Origin: Burkholderia catarinensis
Lineage (GTDB): Bacteria; Pseudomonadota; Gammaproteobacteria; Burkholderiales; Burkholderiaceae
Assembly: GCF_001883705.2 (NCBI RefSeq)
Contig: NZ_MDEQ02000006.1
Location: forward strand, 186,001-250,000
Direction: 5' to 3'
Length of the DNA: 64,000 bases
How positions within the stretch are numbered: position 1 is the first letter of the stretch; every line of letters begins with the position of its first letter. Shown in pieces: positions 18,187 through 26,779 of this stretch. The notes under the pieces are model-generated. The model worked only from the letters and a program-made list of their open reading frames with translations. It had not been told where the DNA came from and did not search any database. Made by a program: the position numbers and the translations under genes.

Positions 18187-18532
18187 CGCTCTCTCAGTAT
18201 TTTATATATTGAATATATTGATATTCTCGGCGGCCCGTCGACCGGTCATTCGAACGTGTCGCAGATTATCAATCAAAAAATCAGCCGGCAACTCCCACGT
18301 ACAAAAACTCACTCATCGGCAAAATGCAACAATGCTCGGCATCGACACGCAAGGCGGGCGGCCAATCGCCAGATCCGGCGCGGCCTGCGCGCCGATTCCG
18401 GTCGAACCGGTGGAATACGGAGAATAGACGATGGTGTTAGTGTCGTCACCGATGTTTAATTCGGACACGAAATCGCGTTGATTATTATCAATCGACGTTT
18501 CGACTGGAAACGTTCCCACGTTTTATCGGTGG
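18187..18532. other. AT-rich 346-bp intergenic region
   Basis: This stretch is visibly lower in GC than its surroundings (for example TATTTTATATATTGAATATATTG split across 18199-18221). It contains a near-perfect TGGAAACGTTCCCA palindrome at 18505-18518 of the kind used by LacI-family repressors. A possible leftward 68-codon frame (18313-18519) starts with GTG, lacks a ribosome-binding site and has no recognised homologue. It probably includes the yodC promoter. Confidence 0.4.
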
Positions 18533-19393
18533 TCATTCTCCGAACGAAACCGGCGAATTATCGGGCGCCGCAAACCAGCGGTTGAGGTCGCGCCCCGGTA
18601 CGGCCGCCTCCGTGAACGTAAACGTGCCGTCGCGCGCCATCTCCGTCGCAGCGCGCAGAAACGCGCCGAGCGCGGCCCGCGCCAGCGCGCCGCCGACGCT
18701 GACCCGCTTCACGCCGAGCGCCGCCAGCGCATCGAGGCTCAGCAACCCGCCCTGCAAACCCATCACGACGTTGACGGGCGCGCCGACCGCCTGCGTCACC
18801 GCCGCGATCTCGTCGGCATCGGTAATGCCCGGCGCATACAGCACGTCGGCGCCCGCGTCGCGATAGGCGACGAGCCGCGCGATCGTGTCGGCAAGGTCGC
18901 GGCGGCCGTGCAGGTAGTTTTCGCAGCGCGCGGTCAGCGTGAACGGAAACGGCAGCGCACGCGCCGCATCGACGGCCGCCGCGATGCGCTCGACCGACGC
19001 TTCGCGCGCATAGATCGGCGCATCGGCACGGCCCGTCGCATCCTCGATCGAGCCGCCGACCGCACCGGCCTCGGCCGCCAGCCGGATCGTTTCGGCTACC
19101 GTATCGGGCGCGTCGCCGAAGCCGTTCTCGAGATCGGCGCTCACGGGCAGGCCGCCCGCGGCGACGAGATCGGCGATGTGATCGAGCATCGCGTCGCGGT
19201 CGATCGCGTTGTCGGGCTGCCCTTTCGAAAAGGCGTAGCCGGCACTCGTGGTGGCGAGCGCCTCGAAACCGGCCATCGCGAGCAGGCGCGCGGTGCCGGC
19301 GTCCCACGGGTTCGGGATGATGAACGCGCCGGGGCGCGTGTGCAGTGCACGGAACACTTCGGCGTGGCGGGCTTGAAGGTCGGAACGGGTCAT
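18533..19393 (-). CDS. Isocitrate lyase/PEP mutase superfamily protein
   Basis: A 286-aa TIM-barrel enzyme. PNPWDAGTARLLAMAGFEALATTSAG, SADLENGFGDAPDTVAETIRLAAEAGAVGGSIED and LTARCEN follow the superfamily plan with metal-binding acidic residues. The lyase catalytic KKCGH loop of isocitrate/methylisocitrate lyases is not present, which places it with oxaloacetate decarboxylase or PEP-mutase-like members whose substrates vary. ATG at 19393. Confidence 0.82.
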   Translation of the reverse strand: MTRSDLQARHAEVFRALHTRPGAFIIPNPWDAGTARLLAMAGFEALATTSAGYAFSKGQPDNAIDRDAMLDHIADLVAAGGLPVSADLENGFGDAPDTVAETIRLAAEAGAVGGSIEDATGRADAPIYAREASVERIAAAVDAARALPFPFTLTARCENYLHGRRDLADTIARLVAYRDAGADVLYAPGITDADEIAAVTQAVGAPVNVVMGLQGGLLSLDALAALGVKRVSVGGALARAALGAFLRAATEMARDGTFTFTEAAVPGRDLNRWFAAPDNSPVSFGE

Positions 19394-19571
19394 CGCGGAC
19401 TCCCGGAGGGTGGTGACGGGTGAGCTTACGCCGGTCGTGCGCGCGACGTTTCAGCGATCGCCGAAATGTCGTCGCACGACAGGAAAAAGCGCCGCGCCGG
19501 CGGCCGGCATCGAGCGGACACGCACCGCCACCCGCCGGTTGCCCGCCTGCTGCCGCTTACTGCGCCGCCGC

Positions 19572-20006
19572 TCAGCCCGCGAGCTTCTTCGTCAGGAAAA
19601 TGCGCGTGTGCCCGACCGGATAGTCCGGCAACTCGCCGAAGCGGACATAGCCGCGTTTCTCGTAGAACGGCCGCGCCTGGAAGTCGAACGTGTCGAGCCA
19701 CGCGCTGCGGCATCCGCGCGCGACGGCCTCCCCTTCGGCCAGATCCATGATGCGCGTGCCGGCGCCCTGGCCGCGCGCCGCGTCGGGCACCACCAGCAGG
19801 TCGACATGCAGCCAGCCGTACGCCGTGCCGCCCCACAGGCCGCCGACCACCGCGCCGTCCTGATCGGTCACGACGACGGCCAGCGGACGAAAGTCGTTCG
19901 GGCCGGCCTGGCTTTCGTTGAATCGGATCAGCGGCGCGACGATCTGCTTGCGAACGTTCGCGTCGCCCGCGTCGGTCACCTCGTAAGTGAACGTCATCGG
20001 CTGCAT
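19572..20006 (-). CDS. GNAT-family N-acetyltransferase
   Basis: A 144-aa acetyltransferase. Strands GGLWGGTAYGWLHVDLLVVPDAARGQGAGTRIM supply the acetyl-CoA pyrophosphate loop (RGQGAG). AWLDTFDFQARPFYEKRGYVRFGEL is the C-terminal GNAT motif. The acceptor is unknown. An ATG three codons downstream (19997) is an equally possible start. The gene is followed leftward by the PEP-mutase-like gene. Confidence 0.82.
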   Translation of the reverse strand: MQPMTFTYEVTDAGDANVRKQIVAPLIRFNESQAGPNDFRPLAVVVTDQDGAVVGGLWGGTAYGWLHVDLLVVPDAARGQGAGTRIMDLAEGEAVARGCRSAWLDTFDFQARPFYEKRGYVRFGELPDYPVGHTRIFLTKKLAG

Positions 20007-20052
20007 CCGGTTGAATCGTGAGTGATGGCGGGGTGAAGCCGCACGTGCCGGC

Positions 20053-20913
20053 TCAAACGACGTAAGCGCCCTTCGCGTGCAGTTCCGCTTCCGTGCGCTC
20101 GAGCGCCGCGACCGCGTCGCTGCCTTCAAGTGCCAGCAACTGCGCGACCAGCGCCTCGACCATCGCATGCGCGGCCACCAGTGACGGAAAGAACGACGGG
20201 CTGTCGTGCGTGAAGATCAGTTGCGCCTCCGCGTGCAGCGCGATCGGCGACACCGCGCTGTCGGTGATCGCGACGATCCGGCTGCCCTGCGCCTTCGCGG
20301 CCTGCGCGACGCGCGTCGCTTCCGCCGAATACGGCGCGAAGCTGACGATCACGGTCACGCTCTGCTTCGCGATCGTCCGCAGCTCCATTTCGAGCGAACC
20401 GGCGACGCCATTGAGCAACGACACGGTCGGACGGAACAGCCGGTAGCCGTACACGAAGCCGAACGCGACCGGATAGCACGAGCGAAACCCCGCGACATGC
20501 ACGTGCGACGCCTTGCGGATCAGCTTCGCGGCATCGGCGAGCGCGTGCTCGTTCTGCGCGGCGGTGGCCGACAGGTTGTGCTGCTGCGCGGCGAGCAGGT
20601 CGTGCGCGAGCGACGCCTTCGCGTCGGGCCGCACGAGCGAGCGCGCTCGCTGCGTGAGCGGCTCGGGGCGCGTGCGCACGCGCGCGACGCACAGGTCGCG
20701 TAGCTCGTTCCAGCCGGGGAAGCCGAATTGCTGCGCGAGCCGCACGAGCGACGCGGGCTGCACCCGCGCGCGCTGCGCGACCTTGCGCATCGACGAGGTG
20801 GCGACTTCGTCGGGATGATCGAGCAGAAAAGCGGCGCCCGCCTGGAATTGCGGGCTCAGCTCGGAAAATTGCGCCCGGATCCGGGACGCGAGTTCGTCGA
20901 AATTGGCGGCCAT
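20053..20913 (-). CDS. RpiR/MurR-family transcriptional regulator
   Basis: A 286-aa regulator. The N-terminal helix-turn-helix RpiR domain (residues 1-80) includes MRKVAQRARVQPASLVRLAQQFGFPGWNELRDL. A sugar-isomerase SIS domain (about 125-260) includes VAGFRSCYPVAFGF and VIVSFAPYSAEATRVA. Such proteins sense phosphorylated sugars or other small metabolites. No sugar operon is adjacent; the nearest leftward gene is the acetyltransferase, 46 bp away, which may be cotranscribed. Confidence 0.85.
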   Translation of the reverse strand: MAANFDELASRIRAQFSELSPQFQAGAAFLLDHPDEVATSSMRKVAQRARVQPASLVRLAQQFGFPGWNELRDLCVARVRTRPEPLTQRARSLVRPDAKASLAHDLLAAQQHNLSATAAQNEHALADAAKLIRKASHVHVAGFRSCYPVAFGFVYGYRLFRPTVSLLNGVAGSLEMELRTIAKQSVTVIVSFAPYSAEATRVAQAAKAQGSRIVAITDSAVSPIALHAEAQLIFTHDSPSFFPSLVAAHAMVEALVAQLLALEGSDAVAALERTEAELHAKGAYVV

Positions 20914-20968
20914 CTTGGTGGGAACGGGAACCGGTCGTTCATGGTATCACCGGCCCCGCGCGCACCGG

Positions 20969-21322
20969 TCAGCGCAGCACTTCGACGTGATCGGCGTCGA
21001 CCTTCACGCCGCCCGACCATTTGCGCTCGAATTCGCCGGTCACCTTCACGTCGTTCTTGTCGCTGACGGGCTGGCCGCCCTCCCACAGCTTGTTGTCGAT
21101 CTCGACACGGATCGTGCCGGTTGCGTCGGCGAATTCGAAATCCTCGCCGCCGACATGCTTGACGATGCGCCCCTGCAATTGCACATGCTGGTCGTCCTTG
21201 CCGTTCGCGAGCAGCTCTTTCACGGTCGTCGTGGTCAGCGCGGACGGCCCCGTGTATTGCGCGTAGACGGCGGCGGGCAGCGTCGCGAGCGCGACCGTCA
21301 GGATTCTGGCCAGGTGTTTCAT
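20969..21322 (-). CDS. ygiW: YgiW/YdeI-family periplasmic OB-fold protein
   Basis: A 117-aa protein with a signal peptide (MKHLARILTVALATLPAAVYA) and the YgiW/YdeI BOF domain: YTGPSALTTTTVKELL, VQLQGRIVKHVGGEDFEFADATGTIRVEID, and VKVTGEFERKW. Enteric YgiW and YdeI act in stress and antimicrobial-peptide tolerance. It is divergent from a QseB-like regulator and AGAGGAACGAG precedes the ATG. This is the same ygiW/qseBC arrangement as in E. coli and Salmonella, supporting the name and common control. Confidence 0.85.
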   Translation of the reverse strand: MKHLARILTVALATLPAAVYAQYTGPSALTTTTVKELLANGKDDQHVQLQGRIVKHVGGEDFEFADATGTIRVEIDNKLWEGGQPVSDKNDVKVTGEFERKWSGGVKVDADHVEVLR

Positions 21323-21475
21323 GATCTCGTTCCTCTTTTTCGATGTGGCGCCGCGCCCCGTTGAACGCGACGGCGCCAGATTACGGGTCGTAAGATTAAG
21401 CAAACCTGAAGGTCGTGCCGAAGCGACACGGCGCCGCATCGGGCCGGTACGCAAGCCTGCCGCGCGCCGCCCGCA

Positions 21476-21492
21476 TTTAAGCTCCGCCTAAG
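21476..21492. promoter_or_regulatory. Candidate QseB/PmrA-type box
   Basis: TTTAAG (21476-21481), five bases, then CCTAAG (21487-21492): tandem half-sites at a spacing close to the CTTAAG-N5-CTTAAG type bound by PmrA/QseB-family regulators. It lies 64 bp upstream of qseB and between the divergent ygiW and qseB genes. A single degenerate match, so autoregulation is inferred. Confidence 0.4.
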
Positions 21493-21555
21493 ACGGGTGC
21501 GCTTATCATGGGAACCCCGGGCGCCCCGGCGCCCCCGTTGAAGAGACACGAATCC

Positions 21556-22218
21556 ATGCGCGTACTGCTCGTCGAGGACGATCCGCTGATCGGCAGCGGG
21601 CTCGAACAGGGCCTCAGACAGGAAGGCTTCGCGGTCGACTGGGTGAAGGACGGCGACGCCGCGTCGCTCGCGCTGCGCTCGACCGGCTACGGCCTGCTGC
21701 TGCTCGATCTCGGGCTGCCGAACCGCGACGGCCTGTCGGTGCTCGCCGCGCTGCGCCGCCGCGACGAAACCTTGCCCGCGATCATCATCACCGCGCGCGA
21801 CGGCGTGCCCGACCGCATCGCGGGCCTCGACAGCGGCGCGGACGACTATCTCGTCAAGCCGTTCGAGCTCGACGAACTGCTCGCCCGCATCCGCGCCGTC
21901 AACCGCCGCCATGCGGGCCGCGCGCAGACGACGCTCGCGATCGGCCCGCTGCGGCTCGACCCCGTCAAGCACCTCGTCTGGCTCGACGACGACGAAGTGC
22001 CGCTGTCGCCGAAGGAATTCGTGCTGCTGCACGAACTGATGCGCGAACCGGGCGCGGTGATTTCGCGCGAGCAGTTCGAGGAGCGGCTATACAGCTGGGG
22101 CGAGGAAATCGAGAGCAACGCGGTGCAGGTGCATATCCACAACCTGCGCAAGAAGCTCGGCCACGACATGATCCGCACCGTGCGCGGCGTCGGCTACCGG
22201 ATCGGTGACGGCGCATGA
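21556..22218 (+). CDS. qseB: OmpR-family response regulator, QseB/PmrA type
   Basis: A 220-aa regulator. The receiver domain (1-115) has acidic pair E7/D8, phospho-acceptor D51 (LLLLDLGLPNRDG) and the conserved Lys in DDYLVKPFE. The winged-helix DNA-binding domain (about 125-220) has LSPKEFVLLHELM and VQVHIHNLRKKLG. The start MRVLLVEDD at 21556 aligns with the family; the longer frame from 21508 would add 16 Pro/Ala-rich residues. It overlaps the kinase gene by an ATGA junction. Confidence 0.87.
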   Translation: MRVLLVEDDPLIGSGLEQGLRQEGFAVDWVKDGDAASLALRSTGYGLLLLDLGLPNRDGLSVLAALRRRDETLPAIIITARDGVPDRIAGLDSGADDYLVKPFELDELLARIRAVNRRHAGRAQTTLAIGPLRLDPVKHLVWLDDDEVPLSPKEFVLLHELMREPGAVISREQFEERLYSWGEEIESNAVQVHIHNLRKKLGHDMIRTVRGVGYRIGDGA

Positions 22219-23591
22219 CGCGCATGCAACGCGCGATCGCGCGCTGGCGCAACACGTCGCTGCGGCGGCGCCTGCTGATGTGGCTGCTGCCGGCCGCGTG
22301 CGTGATCGGCCTGGTCGCGAGCGCGGGCACCTACTGGGGCGCGCTGCGCGAACTCGACGACCTGCTCGACGACCAGATGCGCAGCATGTCGAAGCAGATC
22401 GTCGTCGGTCCGAACGGCGAGCTGTCGTTCAGCAACCACGGCAACGGCAAGCACGACTTCGAAGCCAGCGATCCCGATGCCGTGCTGTTGGAGGTCTGGC
22501 GCAACGGCACGCTCGTGTATTCGACCGACCGCGATTCGAAACTGCCGCCGCCCGCGCAGACGGGCATCTCGAACGTCGACGTCGGCGGCCAGCCGTGGAG
22601 CACCTATGTGACCGAGCGCGGCGGCACGACGATCCGGCTCGCGCAGGCACGCCATGCGCGATGGGAAGCGATCGCGGCCATCGCCGTGCACCTGCTGTGG
22701 CCCGTGTTCTCGATGCTGCCGCTGCTGGCGATCGGCCTGTGGTTCGGCATCGGCGCGGGGCTGCGGCCGCTGCGCACGATCGCATCCGGCCTTAAACGCA
22801 GGAATGCGAACAACCTCGAACCGGTCGACGTCGCATCGATGCCGAACGAGGTCCGTCCGCTCGCCGAAGCGATCAACGACCTGCTCGCGCGGCTCGACCG
22901 CTCGTTCACGCTGCAGCGGCACTTCATCGCCGATGCCGCGCACGAGTTGCGCACGCCGATCATGGGGCTGTCGATCCAGTCGCAATTGCTGCGGCGCGCG
23001 GCGAGTGCCGACGAACGCGAGCGCATCCTCGCGCAGATCCATGCGGGCACGACGCGCCTCGGCCACCTCGCCGAACAGCTGCTGACGCTCGCGCGCCTCG
23101 AACCCGATGCGCAAGCGGCCGCATCCGCGTCGGCGCCCGTCGATCTCGCCGCGCTGTGCCGATCGGTGGTCGCGGATCGCACACGCGTCGCCGACGCGCA
23201 CCGGATCGACCTCGGCGCGATCGTCGGCTCGCCCGTGATGACCCCGGGCAATGCCGACACGCTGCGCGTGCTGCTGAACAACCTCGTCGACAACGCGATC
23301 CGCTATGCGGGCGACGGTGCGCGCGTCGACGTGTCCGCGCGTTTCGACGGCACGACGCCCGTGCTCGAAGTCGCCGACGACGGCCCCGGGATCCCGGAAG
23401 CCGAACGCACGGACGTGTGGGAGCGCTTCTATCGCGGCGAGGGCGCGCAGGCCGTCACGTCGTCGGGCAGCGGGCTCGGGCTGTCGATCGTCAAGCGGAT
23501 CGCCGAACAGCATCGCGCGACGGTCGCGCTCGGTACCACGCGCGGCGGCCGCGGGCTGACCGTTACGGTGCGCTTTCCGCTACCGGCCTGA
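22215..23591 (+). CDS. qseC: QseC-like sensor histidine kinase
   Basis: A 458-aa inner-membrane kinase. Membrane segments lie at about 18-42 and 152-182 with a periplasmic sensor domain between them; a HAMP-like linker follows, then the H-box HFIADAAHELRTP with His243, N-box NNLVDNAIRYAGDGARV, and G-boxes DDGPGIPEAER and GSGLGLSIVKRI. It phosphorylates the preceding QseB-like regulator. QseC in enterics senses catecholamines and autoinducer-3; the ligand here is not known. The start overlaps the qseB stop. Confidence 0.86.
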   Translation: MTRMQRAIARWRNTSLRRRLLMWLLPAACVIGLVASAGTYWGALRELDDLLDDQMRSMSKQIVVGPNGELSFSNHGNGKHDFEASDPDAVLLEVWRNGTLVYSTDRDSKLPPPAQTGISNVDVGGQPWSTYVTERGGTTIRLAQARHARWEAIAAIAVHLLWPVFSMLPLLAIGLWFGIGAGLRPLRTIASGLKRRNANNLEPVDVASMPNEVRPLAEAINDLLARLDRSFTLQRHFIADAAHELRTPIMGLSIQSQLLRRAASADERERILAQIHAGTTRLGHLAEQLLTLARLEPDAQAAASASAPVDLAALCRSVVADRTRVADAHRIDLGAIVGSPVMTPGNADTLRVLLNNLVDNAIRYAGDGARVDVSARFDGTTPVLEVADDGPGIPEAERTDVWERFYRGEGAQAVTSSGSGLGLSIVKRIAEQHRATVALGTTRGGRGLTVTVRFPLPA

Positions 23592-23610
23592 GACACGCGC
23601 GACGGGCGGC

Positions 23611-23645
23611 TTGTCCACAGATTATGTTGGCAAGCTTGTGGACAA
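23611..23645 (+). repeat. 35-bp DnaA-box-like inverted-pair repeat, copy 1
   Basis: TTGTCCACA (23611-23619) and TGTGGACAA (23637-23645) are perfect inverse complements separated by 17 bp that include the invariant TGTTGGCAAG. It follows qseC by about 20 bp. This copy is isolated about 10.6 kb from the other eight. It continues into the GC-poor tail ending CCATTGATCGG shared with other copies. Confidence 0.8.
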
Positions 23646-23702
23646 CCTTCCATTAACGGCACCAAGCCATTGATCGGAAAGGGTTTGTCGAGCGTGCGCG
23701 GC

Positions 23703-24065
23703 AAATGCGCCAGGCCGGGTCAGCCCACCACCCGATTCAGTTGTCGTCGACGATTCGCTCGACCCGCAGGCCGTCGGCAGGCGGTGCTGAAACAGATCAA
23801 CGCGCTGACCGGCGACGGGCCGGTTGAGTCGCTACCCGGTCCGGCACACAAACGTTCCCCTTTGTACGCGCTGACGCCTCGCAGCGAGGCGGCCTGTCAG
23901 GCCGTGGTCGGGCAGTGGCAACAGCATGTCCGCGACATCGCCGGCGACTTCAGTTCGGCTGACCTGGATGCGGCGCTCCGCGTGCTGCCGGCCTATCCGT
24001 CGTCCGCCGTCGCGAGCCCGCACCTGTTCCAGAAAGTCGGCGTGGCCGGTATCTGCACGGCGTGA
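23703..24065 (+). pseudogene. Possible remnant of a MarR-type regulator
   Basis: In one frame the last ~60 residues (LTPRSEAACQAVVGQWQQHVRDIAGDFSSADLDAALRVL split over the C-terminal part) look like the LT..G/A..A helix and C-terminal helix of a MarR-family protein. Upstream, MRQAGSAHHPIQLSS and DDSLDPQAVG in the other two frames resemble preceding pieces, suggesting frameshifts. No clean start or ribosome-binding site is visible. The family call is tentative. Confidence 0.3.
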
Positions 24066-24467
24066 GGGCATGACCTGCCCGGCGAAGTTTAAGAAAACAT
24101 CCTGGCGGCTGGTTGTCCGGTCCAGTAATCAATCGTCCCTGGCGGGCGGCCCAACCCGTTTGCAGAAGCACGTTGTACCCATCCCGGTTGGGGGGCTGGA
24201 TCGTCCCCGGCGGCAAATGCCCTCCCCCCAAACACCGATGCGGCTGTTCGGCGTAGCCAAGTGCGTTGCTCTGATCATCGCGTCAAAGTAAGACGCGAAA
24301 GCGTGAAGAACTTTGCCTGCCGCCACACAAACGGTAGCCACCCCGTCCTGTCTACTATTGAGATTCATGCGAACAGCGACAAGCTGCGGTGACTCGGCGG
24401 ACGCCGATGCGTCGCCCGGTGCATGTCTGCCTGGAAGTTGAATCATGGCGTGCTTTCCCTGTTCCGC
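24066..24467. other. 402-bp region before the T6SS operon end, nothing assigned
   Basis: No frame in this stretch has a supported start and family match. Leftward frames contain PPGTIQPPNRDGYN, which may be debris of a mobile or toxin-like gene, but no family could be named. It is the downstream flank of the type VI secretion operon. Confidence 0.35.
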
Positions 24468-24722
24468 TCAATCAAGCAACCAGCCGTTATCGCCCTCGAC
24501 CAGTGTGCCGCCGTGGCTGGTGGTGTCACCCTCGCGGGCGACCGCCCGGCTGCCAAACGTGGTTACGCCCCCGGTGACGATGACAGCACCGCAACTCGTA
24601 GAGTCACCGACACAGGCCGCTTTTCTCCCCCCGACTGTCACGCCGTCCGTGCCGCTGATAACAGTCCCAGGTCCATGCAACGGACAGACATGGCGATGGC
24701 CGACAAGCACAACGGGTCGCAT
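24468..24722 (-). CDS. PAAR-domain T6SS spike-tip protein
   Basis: An 84-aa single PAAR domain: VVLVGHRHVCPLHGPG at the start, GGRKAACVGDSTSCG, VAREGDTTSHGG. His/Cys residues at the right positions form the zinc site that sharpens the tip. PAAR proteins cap the VgrG trimer and carry effectors. GGAGATTTTC precedes the ATG. It is the last gene in the leftward operon, 31 bp after the second immunity-candidate gene. Confidence 0.87.
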   Translation of the reverse strand: MRPVVLVGHRHVCPLHGPGTVISGTDGVTVGGRKAACVGDSTSCGAVIVTGGVTTFGSRAVAREGDTTSHGGTLVEGDNGWLLD

Positions 24723-24753
24723 GAAAATCTCCGATGGTGATATTGATCAGCCG

Positions 24754-25722
24754 TTACTTTCCAGCGGCCGCACTCTGTTCGCCCACATACTTCCACTGGA
24801 AGCTGAAGGGGTCCACGCCCCTGTCCCCCGGCAGGTTCGGCAGTGAATCACCCTCCTTGACGAACACCTCGTGATAGCCGCCGAGCCGTTCGATGCTCTT
24901 GCCCGTCGCGGCCCAGTAGCCGGTCTTTGGCGCGTAGTCGCCCGGACGGGCGTACGGCAGCGCGGGAACCTGCGTACGGGCATCCACTTCGCCGAGGAAT
25001 TCAATGTGCCGCCCCTCACGCGCTTCTTCATCGGTCGGCTTGTAGACCCTGAAATAGAGGCGGTTCGACGGCGCGTTATCCGTGATCGGATACATCATCC
25101 TGCCTTTGCCCGTATCGGTACGGTCCAGAACCTCGCGCACGTCGATCCAGTCAAGTTGCGTATGCCAGTAGACCATCTCGTAGACATGTGTGCCAGGAAG
25201 GAACTGGCTGTTCATGATCACAAATTCACCGGGGCCATCTGAAGTCCATTTGCTTTCAGCCTTAACCTTGTTGGCGTACAGTTTTATTTCCTCATCCCGT
25301 GGAGCCGCGACATAAGGCTCAATGTCACGATGCTTAGGCGGGGCAGGCTTAATCTCCTTGCCCCCCGAATACAGCCGCATTGCAGGACCATCCGGTGTCG
25401 GTTTACCGGTCCATTTAACGTCCTGCTTACTTGGATTGATATAAGACAGGTAATAGTGAATTTCGACGTAGTTGCTGCCAAGCTTTCCGTCATGAAACCT
25501 GATCTGCGTGATCAGCGGATTCTTGACCCAGGTTACCCGCTCATTCGGCACGACGCCCGTCTGGTTTCCACTTTGCTTGTCAGTCAAGGGACTCTCCGTG
25601 GTTTGGGTCGGTAACGGAAAGGCTTGCGATACTGGCGAGGCAAAGCAGGCCGACGCCGCTACAAGCCCCGCTGTCAGAACAACCAGTCCAGTACCGCGCA
25701 TCGTCCGATGGTGATGCCTCAT
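24754..25722 (-). CDS. Exported T6SS immunity candidate, paralogue 1
   Basis: A 322-aa protein with a signal peptide (RGTGLVVLTAGLVAASACFAS; the Cys might be lipidated). After a short disordered Thr/Ser segment it has KQSGNQTGVVPNERVTW, RFHDG and the domain ending PGDRGVDPFSFQWKYVG. The C-terminal ~125 residues are essentially identical to those of the next gene upstream, while the N-terminal halves have drifted apart. Position directly after a VgrG-linked metalloprotease effector and export to the periplasm suggest immunity. No named family was recognised. ATG at 25722; an in-frame ATG at 25701 is possible. Confidence 0.65.
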   Translation of the reverse strand: MRHHHRTMRGTGLVVLTAGLVAASACFASPVSQAFPLPTQTTESPLTDKQSGNQTGVVPNERVTWVKNPLITQIRFHDGKLGSNYVEIHYYLSYINPSKQDVKWTGKPTPDGPAMRLYSGGKEIKPAPPKHRDIEPYVAAPRDEEIKLYANKVKAESKWTSDGPGEFVIMNSQFLPGTHVYEMVYWHTQLDWIDVREVLDRTDTGKGRMMYPITDNAPSNRLYFRVYKPTDEEAREGRHIEFLGEVDARTQVPALPYARPGDYAPKTGYWAATGKSIERLGGYHEVFVKEGDSLPNLPGDRGVDPFSFQWKYVGEQSAAAGK

Positions 25723-25807
25723 CTTTCGCGCTCTTAATAGAAATGCTATTCCTTGGCATACACCGGTTCACGATTGGGCATGAACACATCCGGGAAGTAA
25801 TCTGCTG

Positions 25808-26779
25808 TCATTGCCCGCTAGCCTGACTGTGGTCGCCCACGTACTTCCACTGGAAGCTGAAGGGATCCACGCCCCGGTCCCCCGGCAGGTTCGGCAGTGA
25901 ATCACCTTCCTTGACGAACACCTCGTGATAGCCGCCGAGCCGTTCGATGCTCTTGCCCGTCGCGGCCCAGTAGCCGGTCTTTGGCGCGTAGTCGCCCGGA
26001 CGGGCGTACGGCAGCGCGGGAACCTGCGTACGGGCATCCACTTCGCCGAGGAATTCAATGTGCCGCCCCTCACGCGCTTCTTCATCGGTCGGCTTGTAGA
26101 CCCTGAAATAGAGGCGGTTCGACGGCGCGTTATCCGTGATCGGGTACATCATCCTGCCCTTGCCCGTATCGGTACGGTCCAGAACCTCGCGCACGTCGAT
26201 CCAGTCGAGCTGGGTTTGCCAGTAGACGACTTCGTAAATGTGTGTGCCCGTAAGGAACTGGGTATTTTCGATTACAAATTGGGTTGGCCCATCTGTCGTC
26301 CATTTCTCCTCTTCCTTTAAAACGTAGGAATACAATCTAATGTCCTCATCTCGCGGAGATGCCACATATGGCTCAATGCCATTCGACTTGCGTGGAGGCT
26401 CAAGTTGAATTTCATGCCCCTCTGAAGACAGCCGTATTTCGGGGGCGTCAGGAGTCGGCTTACCGGTCCATTTAACGTCCTTTTTACTCGGATTTATATA
26501 GGAAATGTAGTACCGCACTTTAATACTGTCGTCACGTACGATTGCGTCATGGAACCTGATCTGTGTGATCAACGGATTCTTGATCCAGGTTACCCGCTCA
26601 TTCGGCACGACACCCGTCTGGTTTCCACTTTGCTTGTCGGTCATAGAACTTTTCGTAGTTTGGTTCGAAGGCGGCGCCGCTTGCTGTTCTGCAAGGGACG
26701 AGCAGCCGAGCAGCGCCACCATCCCTCCAATCGAAATAATGGTGCGAACGCCGTTCATTGTCAGACGGTCAGGTTTCAT
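25808..26779 (-). CDS. T6SS immunity candidate lipoprotein, paralogue 2
   Basis: A 323-aa protein from the ATG at 26779 (GAGAGCGCAAAG upstream). The N-terminus SIGGMVALLGCSS carries a lipobox (LLGC), so it is a lipoprotein facing the periplasm. The body matches paralogue 1: NQTGVVPNERVTW, KNPLITQIRFHD, and an almost identical C-terminal region. The start overlaps the stop of the effector gene by 11 bp, implying translational coupling, as expected for an effector-immunity pair. It probably neutralises the metalloprotease; this is inferred from position and topology. Confidence 0.7.
   Translation of the reverse strand: MKPDRLTMNGVRTIISIGGMVALLGCSSLAEQQAAPPSNQTTKSSMTDKQSGNQTGVVPNERVTWIKNPLITQIRFHDAIVRDDSIKVRYYISYINPSKKDVKWTGKPTPDAPEIRLSSEGHEIQLEPPRKSNGIEPYVASPRDEDIRLYSYVLKEEEKWTTDGPTQFVIENTQFLTGTHIYEVVYWQTQLDWIDVREVLDRTDTGKGRMMYPITDNAPSNRLYFRVYKPTDEEAREGRHIEFLGEVDARTQVPALPYARPGDYAPKTGYWAATGKSIERLGGYHEVFVKEGDSLPNLPGDRGVDPFSFQWKYVGDHSQASGQ

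Noticed and set aside
18313..18519. 68-codon leftward small gene
   Set aside because: GTG start without a ribosome-binding site and no recognised homologue; listed only as part of the intergenic region.
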